NCBI GenBank assembly: GCA_964424585.1
Contig: CAYRJD010000041.1
Location: 1 to 29,758, forward strand
Reading direction: 5' to 3'
From: CAYRJD01 sp964424585
GTDB lineage: Bacteria > Actinomycetota > Acidimicrobiia > Acidimicrobiales > Poriferisodalaceae
Length of the DNA: 29,758 bases
Below, in pieces: positions 23,747-29,758 of the stretch (positions within the stretch are counted from its first letter, which is position 1; each line of letters starts with the position of its first letter). The translations under genes were made by a program, and so were the position numbers. Below the pieces are notes generated by a model. The model was not told the origin of the DNA. It worked only from the letters and a program-made list of their open reading frames with translations, and made no database searches.

Positions 23747-23797
23747 TCAATCGAAAAGCCTGCGTCGGTGAGCGAACCAGTACCGGTTGGTTCTCAT
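23747..23797 (-). pseudogene. truncated leader C: 16-codon ORF upstream of lipoprotein 3
   Basis: Encodes MRTNRYWFAHRRRLFD then TGA. The first 14 residues match the start of leaders A and B, including the conserved AGGAGGTGAT, but the hydrophobic core and mature peptide are gone. Its stop abuts the ATG of the lipoprotein gene, so it may now work only as a translational leader for that gene. Confidence 0.75.
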
Positions 23798-23842
23798 GAC
23801 ATCACCTCCTGTTGGTGTGCTTGAGGCCCACTTTGCCACACC
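23798..23842 (-). promoter_or_regulatory. conserved leader upstream region C
   Basis: ACAGGAGGTGAT before the ATG, preceded by the GGTGTG (complement of 23837-23842) and CACACC (complement of 23814-23819) inverted repeat seen in regions A and B. The rest of the gap up to the permease stop at 23923 is also related to the other units (shared CGCGCCACT and GGCGTCAGCG stretches). Confidence 0.5.
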
Positions 23843-23922
23843 GAAATTGCCCTTCGCGCCACTTGCACCGCGCGCCGCGCTTCGCCGTCCGCGAGCAGCG
23901 AATCTCAGCGAAGTTTGGGGCG

Positions 23923-25041
23923 TCAGCGGTCTTTCAGCGCGTGGGTCGGCGACGGAGGCTTCCAAACCAGCAGCAGCGCGGCTAGCGCGACGAAACTCAT
24001 CAGGCCAGCGGCGACACCCGAAGCCGCCGCTGGCAGCAGCGCGTCGAACTCGGTGCCAGCCAGCAGCGCGACCGAAACCCCGGAGATCAGTCCCAGCTCG
24101 ACACCGAGCGTCAACAGCACCGCTAGCTCGAGGCCCAGTATCAACCGCACGTCGCGCGACCCGACGCCGAGCGCGGCGTACAGCGCGGCGTCGGCCCGGC
24201 GCAGCCAGACGCCCAGCGCGAGGAAAAGCAACGTGAGCGCAGCCGCGCCGAGCCAGGCGTGCTGCGACAAGCGGCTGTTGTAGTCGGCGTCGACGCTCGC
24301 GAGATTCTCCGCGCCAGACAACACCCGCCACACCGACACGCCGCCGCCCAGCACGACCCGCAGCGGGGCTTGCGGCGCTTCGAGCAGCGGCGACTCGGCA
24401 GCCGCGTAGCAGAACTCGGCCTCGCCCACTGCCGGAACGACACCGACCACGGTGCGGCCCACGCCGCTACCCAGCGCGTCGAGCGGCGCCACCGCCACCG
24501 GCCGGCCGCCGCGCCCGGCGATGCCGAGGTTGTCGCCGGTCGTCACCTCAAGGCGTTGCGCGGTCGCGGGCGACACCAGGTAGTGGGCTGGCCCAGGGGG
24601 TTCGTGAGCAGCGAGGCCACCTTCGGTCGCCAGCCACGGCACCGTCGCCATCACCGCGAGAAACCCAGGCGACGCGTCGGCGTAGGTGACGGTTTGGCTG
24701 GGCGCGGCCACCAGCGCTTCGCCCAGGATCGTCGAGAGCGACCCTGCCGCCGTTACGCCGTCGACGTGACGCAGGCGCTCGCAATCGGCCCGGCTGATGC
24801 CAGATGAAGACCGCTCTTGGTCGGTGATCGACGCCACCAGCAGGTGGTAGCCGCTGCGCCGCTGCGCCGCCTCGCTGTCGACCGCCGCTTGGGTTTCGAG
24901 CGCCTCAACGGCGATGGTGGCGGTCACCGCCACGGCGACGATGACGATCTGCATCCACGCCAGCAGGCGGCCGGTGGTCGCTCTCGCGAGCGCCTCTGTC
25001 GCGATGGCTACGGCGGGCGCGTCGGCGCGTCGAGCGTCCAC
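23923..25041 (-). CDS. ABC transporter permease, FtsX/MacB-like
   Basis: 372 aa. One transmembrane helix near residues 29-48 is followed by a large extracytoplasmic domain (about 50-255) and three more helices at about 262-280, 302-328 and 338-361. That is the FtsX/MacB permease topology used for lipoprotein or peptide export and for antimicrobial-peptide resistance. The GTG start is 6 nt after the ATPase stop, so the two form one transporter. The C-terminal end WKPPSPTHALKDR is the part copied in the tandem array downstream. The substrate is unknown; the peptide gene directly downstream is the obvious candidate. Confidence 0.85.
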   Translation of the reverse strand: MDARRADAPAVAIATEALARATTGRLLAWMQIVIVAVAVTATIAVEALETQAAVDSEAAQRRSGYHLLVASITDQERSSSGISRADCERLRHVDGVTAAGSLSTILGEALVAAPSQTVTYADASPGFLAVMATVPWLATEGGLAAHEPPGPAHYLVSPATAQRLEVTTGDNLGIAGRGGRPVAVAPLDALGSGVGRTVVGVVPAVGEAEFCYAAAESPLLEAPQAPLRVVLGGGVSVWRVLSGAENLASVDADYNSRLSQHAWLGAAALTLLFLALGVWLRRADAALYAALGVGSRDVRLILGLELAVLLTLGVELGLISGVSVALLAGTEFDALLPAAASGVAAGLMSFVALAALLLVWKPPSPTHALKDR

Positions 25042-25047
25042 GGCGCG

Positions 25048-25710
25048 CTAGCTCACCGACGACGCTGACGACGGCCGCAGCCCGTCAGCACCTAACGTCA
25101 GCACGGTCGAGCAAGCCTGCGCCACCGCCGGGTCGTGGGTGACGACCACGACCAGCGCGCCGTGATCTGCTGCTGACACCAGCAGGCGCGCGACGTGCGC
25201 GCTCGAGTCGGTGTCGAGCTGACCCGTCGGCTCGTCGGCCAGCACCACCGGCGCCCGCAGCGCGAGAGCACGGGCGATGCCGAGCCGCTGCAGCTCGCCG
25301 CCCGACAACGACCGAGCGCGCCGCGCCGCGAACGTGTCGAGGCCGACCTTGCGCAGCTCGGACGCGCAACGCCGCTGGGCTTCGCCATGCCCGAGCCCGG
25401 CGAGCCGCAACGGCGCGGTGACGTTGTCGGCGACCGACCGGTTGCCGAACGCGTTGGTGGTCTGCAGCACCCACGAGCACGAGCGGGCATGCTCGCCGGC
25501 ATCGACCGGCTGGCGGTCGTCGTCCAGCAGCTCGACCGTGCCCGCCCCAGGCGACAGCAAGCCGCCCAGCAGCGACAGCAGCGTCGTCTTGCCCACGCCT
25601 GACGGGCCCACCACCGCGACCGACGTGCCGCCCGTGACGTTCAGATCGACACCCTGAAACACCCAGTCGTCGGTGAAGCGGTGTCCGAGTTGGTGCGCTC
25701 GCAGCCACAT
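25048..25710 (-). CDS. ABC transporter ATP-binding protein
   Basis: 220 aa. Walker A GPSGVGKT (35-42), Q-loop region near VLQTTNAFGN, signature LSGGE (135-139), Walker B VVLADE (155-160) with D-loop PTGQLD, and switch histidine in VTHDP (His192). The overall make-up is that of the LolD/MacB ATPase group, which works with FtsX-like permeases. GGAGG lies 8 nt before the ATG. It lies between the adaptor gene (37 nt upstream) and the permease (6 nt downstream). Confidence 0.92.
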   Translation of the reverse strand: MWLRAHQLGHRFTDDWVFQGVDLNVTGGTSVAVVGPSGVGKTTLLSLLGGLLSPGAGTVELLDDDRQPVDAGEHARSCSWVLQTTNAFGNRSVADNVTAPLRLAGLGHGEAQRRCASELRKVGLDTFAARRARSLSGGELQRLGIARALALRAPVVLADEPTGQLDTDSSAHVARLLVSAADHGALVVVVTHDPAVAQACSTVLTLGADGLRPSSASSVS

Positions 25711-25747
25711 CGCGTTTCCTCCCTGCGCCCCGAAACCTCGAAGGCCT

Positions 25748-26812
25748 CTAGACGCAGGCCTCGGCGTCGGCCTGCGTCGGCGACAGCCGCACGCGGATGC
25801 CCTCGGGCAGGGTCGGCACTACGTGGGTGACGCCAGCCAGGCCGTCTAGCACTTCCACTGGATAGGCGCGCCCGTCGGCGTCGAAGACGCACGAGTGTCC
25901 CGCCGGGCCGACGGCGACGGCGCTAGTGGGAATGTCTTGGCGCTGCACCTGCGTCGTACGTCGCACGACCACCTGCACGGCTGCCGTGCCTTGCGTCTGC
26001 TCTGGAGTGGCGCCGAAGGGGTTGCTGGCTGGCGACGGCGCCCGGTCGAGTGCCGCTCGCAGGCGTGCGGTGTCGGCGGCGTCGGGCTTGCCGTCGCGGT
26101 CGACGGCGAAGGTCTCGCCGTCGGCGAGCGACAGCTCCCAGGGCGTAGCGCTGTCGAGAAGCATGGGGGTGTTGTCGCCCGTCGCCAGCAGCTTCGCCGC
26201 ATCCACCGAGGCGAGCGTCGACCCGAGCGCTTGCTGCGGCCCGATGACGTCGCCGATCTCGACTCCCAGCTCGATGCCGCTGATGTCGTCGTCTGCCCAG
26301 ATGGCGTAGTCGGGTCTGAACGTGCCGGTGCGAGGCCAGCCTGCGGTGCGCTCGAACCGCCGAATGGCGGCAACGAACGCGGCGTCGACCGTGTCTTTCG
26401 GCGGTTCGGCGAGGTGCCCGAGCGCGATGAGCAGGCGAGAAACGTTGCGCACGTCGAGGCCGGTGTCGTTGCGCGATATCGGGCGAAACAGCGGCGTGCC
26501 GCCGATGAGCCAGTAGCGCGGCTTGCCGTCAACGACGAGCAGCGGCCTGCCGGTGCCGACGGGGTCGACGACACCGATAGCGGTGACGGTGCCGGTGACC
26601 GCGCCGGAGTTGACGGTTACCGGCTCTGTCCATTCGATCTGCCACCGCGCCGGCCTTGCGTCGGCGCTGGTCGAGGTGCCTATCGGAGCGGTCGCGTGCT
26701 CTTGCGGCGCGTCGTTGCTAACGAGCGGGTTCGCGTCGTCGCGCCACCACAGCGCGAGCGCCACCGCACCAGCGAGCACGACGCCTCCGAGAAAGACTGC
26801 TAGGTAGCGCAC
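25748..26812 (-). CDS. membrane-anchored peptidoglycan-binding adaptor of the ABC exporter
   Basis: 354 aa. N-terminal membrane anchor at residues 3-23 (LAVFLGGVVLAGAVALALWW region), then an exported domain. Residues about 118-172 (GLDVRNVSRLLIALGHL ... FERTAGWPRTGTF) resemble a PG_binding_1 domain. The flanks (EPVTVNSGAVTGTVTAIG and the C-terminal VAVGPAGHSCVFD ... GIRVRLSP) look like the beta-barrel parts of HlyD/MacA-type membrane-fusion proteins. Actinobacterial exporters of small peptides often have such a wall-binding adaptor beside a LolD-like ATPase and an FtsX-like permease. GTG start with no good ribosome site. First gene of the adaptor-ATPase-permease run. Confidence 0.8.
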   Translation of the reverse strand: MRYLAVFLGGVVLAGAVALALWWRDDANPLVSNDAPQEHATAPIGTSTSADARPARWQIEWTEPVTVNSGAVTGTVTAIGVVDPVGTGRPLLVVDGKPRYWLIGGTPLFRPISRNDTGLDVRNVSRLLIALGHLAEPPKDTVDAAFVAAIRRFERTAGWPRTGTFRPDYAIWADDDISGIELGVEIGDVIGPQQALGSTLASVDAAKLLATGDNTPMLLDSATPWELSLADGETFAVDRDGKPDAADTARLRAALDRAPSPASNPFGATPEQTQGTAAVQVVVRRTTQVQRQDIPTSAVAVGPAGHSCVFDADGRAYPVEVLDGLAGVTHVVPTLPEGIRVRLSPTQADAEACV

Positions 26813-26911
26813 GAAGACGAACGCTAGCGGAGCGCCGCAGCGCGGCTGGCGCGAAACGTCAGCGCGGTCTCAACAAGGCTCACCGCTCGGCGACGCCTCA
26901 CGCGCGGATTG

Positions 26912-27592
26912 CTACTCGCAGCTACCTGCTTTGACGTACTCGAAGAACAGGTCGTAAAAGGGCGTGGCTTCGTCGGTCTCTTCCATGTTCTCCGTGCCGT
27001 CCAAATGCTCGGGCACCTCAATGCCGAAGCTCTCCAAGCACGGCACAATGTGTCGCGTCCATCCGTCGCGAACGCGCTCCTCTCCCTGTCGGAGCATCAC
27101 GGGATCGGTGGTCTGAAACCACCCATCCACCCACTGAAAGTGCTTGTTGTAGCAGGCTTCGCCGATCTCATAACCCTCGTCATACCACATCCTGTAAAGG
27201 ATCTGCCCGGACTCCGGATCTACACCGCGAATCTCAACACGCGCACCACCGTCATTCGCGCAGTCCATAAACGCATTGAACGCCGCCTCATACTCCTCAT
27301 CCGTCAACACGCCATCCGCCAAATAAGCGTCCTGCACGGCTTCAGGATCCTCTTCTTCTCCATCAAGCACAGCATCTTGACCTACAGACACGCCCGTCGA
27401 CGGTGCGACGGCATCAACGGTCGCTGCCGTCGGCTCGTCGGCTGAACCAGTCTCGCCCGGTGCTGACGAACTGCACCCCACCACCAGCACCCCAAGCACA
27501 GCCAACGCGAACGCCAGCACCAACTGCCCGGCGGTCCGACTGACCTTTCCGCTGGGCCGCACCGAGAAGACCGAAACCGCGTCTCGTCGCAT
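26912..27592 (-). CDS. four-Cys lipoprotein, paralog 4
   Basis: 226 aa from ATG 27592, chosen over a further upstream in-frame start because AAGGAG lies 5 nt before it. Hydrophobic signal LVLAFALAVLGVLVVGC with a lipobox VVGC. After an acidic linker comes the family domain: LTDEEYEAAFNAFMDCANDG, VEIRGVDPESGQILY, ACYNKHFQWVDGWFQTTDPV, HIVPCLESFGIEVPEHLDG and AGSCE. It is the most diverged full copy, has no leader-peptide gene in front, and lies 99 bp upstream of the exporter adaptor on the same strand, so it may be the founding member or an exporter-associated component. The 99-bp gap down to the adaptor shows no clear signal. Confidence 0.75.
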   Translation of the reverse strand: MRRDAVSVFSVRPSGKVSRTAGQLVLAFALAVLGVLVVGCSSSAPGETGSADEPTAATVDAVAPSTGVSVGQDAVLDGEEEDPEAVQDAYLADGVLTDEEYEAAFNAFMDCANDGGARVEIRGVDPESGQILYRMWYDEGYEIGEACYNKHFQWVDGWFQTTDPVMLRQGEERVRDGWTRHIVPCLESFGIEVPEHLDGTENMEETDEATPFYDLFFEYVKAGSCE

Positions 27593-27643
27593 GCGTTCTC
27601 CTTCTAAGTGTCCTCCAAGACGAACGTAGTGCCTGGAACACAT

Positions 27644-29074
27644 CTAGCAAACCACGGGCTGGAAGCGACGAGCGATGCGGCGATGCGCGGCGAGCATCTC
27701 ATCGAGCCGCGGGTGCACGAGCGAGCCGTCGCGCACCACCGCCCGCCCGTTGACGATCGTGTCGCGCGCACCCAGCGGGCCGCACCGCAGCCAACCCTCG
27801 ACCGGGTCATCGAGCACGCCGGCAAACGCGGGGCCGTCCAAACTCCACACCGCGACGTCGCCGGCCGCGCCGACCGACAGCTCACCCAGCTCACCCGCCC
27901 GACCCAAACACGCCGCCCCGCCGCGAGTCGCCATCTCCAACACATCACGCGCGCCGACCGCCTCGGGCCCCGACCTCAGCTTGGCCGCCAGCAACGCCAG
28001 CCTCGCCTCCTGCCACAACGACGCCGCGTCAGCCGACGACGACCCGTCACAGCCCAGCCCCACCGCACAACCAGCGTCACGCAAGTCAACCACGGGCGCA
28101 ATGCCCGAACCCAAAATCATGTTCGAACTCGGACAGTGCGCCACACCCACCCCTGCTCGCCCGAGCCGCCGCACCTCCTTCGGCCCGGGCCGCACCACGT
28201 GAGCAGCCCAGCAGCGGCCGCTCATCCATCCGACATCGTCGAAGTAGTCGACCGGACGCAGCCCAAAGCGCGCCTTCGCGAACTCGTCGTCCTCAGCATT
28301 CTCAGCGAGATGCGTGTGCAAACGCACGTCCAAGCGCTCAGCGAGTCGCGCCGTCTGCTCCATCACCTCACGGCTCACGGTGAACGGCGAACACGGCGCC
28401 AACGCGACGCGCACCATCGCGCCGTGGCCAGGGTCGTGGTGACGCTCGACGGCGAGCTTTGAGTTTGCCAAGATGTCGTCGATGGGCGCCACGGCGGCGT
28501 CGGGCGGGAGGCCGCCGTCGCTGGTGCCCAGGCTCATCGAGCCGTAGGTGGGATGGAAGCGAAAGCCGAGGTCGGTCGCCGCGGCGATCTCGGCGCCCAG
28601 CAGGTCGCCCGCACCCGACGGGTGGAGATAGTGGTGGTCGGTCGAGGTGGTGCAGCCCGACAGCGCCAGCTCGGCCAGCCCGACCCAGGCGGCTGCGTAG
28701 ACAGCTTCTTCATCGAGGTTCGCCGTCCAGGTGCCGTACAGCGACGTCAGCCAGCCGAACAGCGCTTGGCGGGTCATCGGGCGCCACGCCCGGGTGAGGT
28801 TTTGAAACAGGTGGTGGTGCGTGTTGATCAGCCCCGGCGTCACCAAGCAGCCGCTGGCGTCGATGTTGAGCGGCGCGGCGTTCGCGCCCACCGGCGGCAC
28901 GCCGTCGCCCACGCCGCTGATGAGCCCGTCGGTGATCGTCAGCCAGCCGCCCGTCAACTCGCGGCGCGCGTCGTCGACCGTCGCGACGACCCACGCGTCG
29001 TGAATGAGCACGTCTGGCGGCCGATCTCGCTGCTCCACTTGCTCCACGCCTAGCGAATGTAGAGCGCCGGGCAC
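27644..29074 (-). CDS. COG0402 amidohydrolase, probable 8-oxoguanine deaminase
   Basis: 476 aa, metal-dependent deaminase of the cytosine deaminase/TrzN group. Metal motif GLINTHHHLFQNLTRA (81-96), then the characteristic LFGWLTSLYGTW and GCTTSTDHHY, HTHLAEN, WAAHVV, and GCDGSSSADAASLWQEARL. The combination NTHHH with FGWL and TDHHY matches bacterial 8-oxoguanine deaminases, which convert 8-oxoguanine to uric acid. Other aminohydrolases of this group cannot be excluded. The GTG at 29074 is the longest start; a GTG with GGAG in front, thirteen codons in, is equally plausible. It lies upstream of lipoprotein 4 on the same strand, separated by 51 bp. Confidence 0.82.
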   Translation of the reverse strand: MPGALHSLGVEQVEQRDRPPDVLIHDAWVVATVDDARRELTGGWLTITDGLISGVGDGVPPVGANAAPLNIDASGCLVTPGLINTHHHLFQNLTRAWRPMTRQALFGWLTSLYGTWTANLDEEAVYAAAWVGLAELALSGCTTSTDHHYLHPSGAGDLLGAEIAAATDLGFRFHPTYGSMSLGTSDGGLPPDAAVAPIDDILANSKLAVERHHDPGHGAMVRVALAPCSPFTVSREVMEQTARLAERLDVRLHTHLAENAEDDEFAKARFGLRPVDYFDDVGWMSGRCWAAHVVRPGPKEVRRLGRAGVGVAHCPSSNMILGSGIAPVVDLRDAGCAVGLGCDGSSSADAASLWQEARLALLAAKLRSGPEAVGARDVLEMATRGGAACLGRAGELGELSVGAAGDVAVWSLDGPAFAGVLDDPVEGWLRCGPLGARDTIVNGRAVVRDGSLVHPRLDEMLAAHRRIARRFQPVVC

Positions 29075-29106
29075 ACTTGAGGCGCGTTCGCCCGTGCGCG
29101 GCTGTG

Positions 29107-29758
29107 TCAGGGACGGTCGCGCAGACGCTCGGCGAGCGTCGGTGGCGCGCCGTAGTTGTCTTCGCTAGCCCACAACAGGGACAGCGGTGCCGCCCAAATG
29201 CGGTCGTAAATCGGTGTGACGGGCTCATCGCCACAGGTCAGCACCAAGCCCGCGCAGAAGCGAGTCGGCAAACTGCGATCGACTGCATCACGCAACTTGA
29301 TCAGCTTCTTGAGCACCTCGATCGGCGGCCTCGCCGCCCACGTCACCTCAACGGCAACGAGTTCGTCACGAGTGATGCCTCGCAAGATGAAATCAATCTC
29401 GCCATACGGGAGGTTACTGCCCTGCGCGCCTGCGGCTCGACTCGACTTCGGCAAGTAGTACCGTTCGATGCCGAACTCCGTTGTGCCGAACGACTGCATC
29501 GCCCGCAGTTGGCTGAGCACGAACGTTTCGAGCGTCCGGCCCGCCAGGTTGTCGTCAGCCAGAACCCTCTCGACGGGCAGAGATGCAAACGCTGGAACCA
29601 TCGCCGCCTCCGTCACAAACCGGTACCTGCGATTCGATGGCTTCGTGCTGGGCCTCGGGCGCCAGATGTCGAGCGAAGTCACCAGCCGACATCGCTCAAG
29701 GCGGTTGTAGTAGACGCGGCAGGTGCGTTCGTCCAGCGACAGGGTGTTGGCGATCTTG
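29107..29758 (-). CDS. DUF4143 ATPase-family protein, C-terminal part (partial)
   Basis: The frame runs through the right edge with no stop, so the N-terminal AAA+ domain lies outside; 217 codons are visible. The start reads KIANTLSLDERTCRVYYNRL, like the winged-helix that follows the ATPase domain in this family. It continues with RYRFVTEAAMVPAF, GRTLETFVLSQLRAM, and the DUF4143 nuclease-like core GEIDFILRG...LVAVEVTWA with the Asp and Glu of a PD-(D/E)xK fold (the K is replaced by T). These proteins occur in stress or defence contexts and often travel between genomes; the function is not established. It ends 32 bp upstream of the amidohydrolase start. Confidence 0.8.
   Translation of the reverse strand, partial: KIANTLSLDERTCRVYYNRLERCRLVTSLDIWRPRPSTKPSNRRYRFVTEAAMVPAFASLPVERVLADDNLAGRTLETFVLSQLRAMQSFGTTEFGIERYYLPKSSRAAGAQGSNLPYGEIDFILRGITRDELVAVEVTWAARPPIEVLKKLIKLRDAVDRSLPTRFCAGLVLTCGDEPVTPIYDRIWAAPLSLLWASEDNYGAPPTLAERLRDRP

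Larger units (their letters stand above)
19352..23989. repeat. three-unit tandem array: peptide leader + four-Cys lipoprotein, with permease 3'-end remnants
   Basis: Read on the minus strand, the order [permease 3' end]-[conserved leader upstream region]-[small peptide gene]-[four-Cys lipoprotein gene] occurs three times: permease end 23923-23989 with leader 23797 and lipoprotein 23065-23745; permease remnant 22658-22724 with leader 22550 and lipoprotein 21503-22186; permease remnant 20375-20386 with leader 20248 and lipoprotein 19352-20083. Between units lie related plus-strand membrane ORFs (20689, 22801) and a divergent paralog (20931-21464) or its remnant (22984-23026). The lipoprotein cores of units 2 and 3 are nearly identical in DNA, so at least one duplication is recent. 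Confidence 0.85.

Noticed and set aside
19352..23989. Transposon or insertion-sequence origin of the array
   Set aside because: No transposase, terminal inverted repeat or target-site duplication is visible; the pattern is explained by tandem duplication and deletion.

Overview
The window is high-GC DNA with densely packed genes, many GTG starts, paired MaoC-type dehydratases, a lipid/acyl-CoA gene set and a Thr-rich surface protein with cell-wall-binding repeats. Together these suggest an actinomycete, most likely of the Acidimicrobiia (Ilumatobacter-like). This is inference from gene content and style; there is no rRNA or other marker in the window.

Left part (1-13882). Five minus-strand genes are packed almost without gaps: a crotonase, a TIGR01777-type epimerase, an Ntn-hydrolase acylase, trpD, and a large N6-adenine DNA methyltransferase that runs off the left edge. 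Divergent from them are a DUF169 protein and an acyl-CoA dehydrogenase on the plus strand. These face a second minus-strand run: O-acetylhomoserine sulfhydrylase (metY), an alpha/beta hydrolase and two MaoC/hot-dog proteins.

Middle (14023-19283). A surface protein carries two cell-wall-binding-type domains, a Ser/Thr stalk and 14 RCC1 repeats. Its most convincing start and signal peptide are separated from the rest of the gene by a run of nine G (coding strand), so it looks either phase-variable (OFF in this sequence) or affected by an indel error. Upstream lies an orphan molybdenum hydroxylase large subunit (CoxL/XdhA-like).

Right part (19352-27592). This is the most unusual section. An ABC export module (peptidoglycan-binding membrane adaptor, ATPase, FtsX-like permease) is followed by a three-unit tandem array. 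Each unit has a small secreted-peptide gene with an exceptionally strong, conserved Shine-Dalgarno region, followed by a four-cysteine secreted or lipoprotein paralog. Only the middle peptide gene (114 aa) is intact. The flanking two are decayed (one internally deleted and frameshifted, one cut to 16 codons), while all three lipoprotein partners are intact. Units 1 and 2 keep remnants of the permease 3' end, so the array arose by duplication of a permease-peptide-lipoprotein segment. It also contains fragments of the molybdenum hydroxylase gene, two related plus-strand single-pass membrane ORFs, and a divergent paralog. A further lipoprotein paralog sits beside the adaptor. The pattern of decayed secreted peptides with retained partner lipoproteins and one exporter fits a bacteriocin-like toxin/immunity or peptide-signalling locus. 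No known family could be assigned to the peptide or to the lipoprotein.

Right end (27644-29758). A COG0402 amidohydrolase resembling 8-oxoguanine deaminase, and the C-terminal part of a DUF4143-type ATPase that continues beyond the window.
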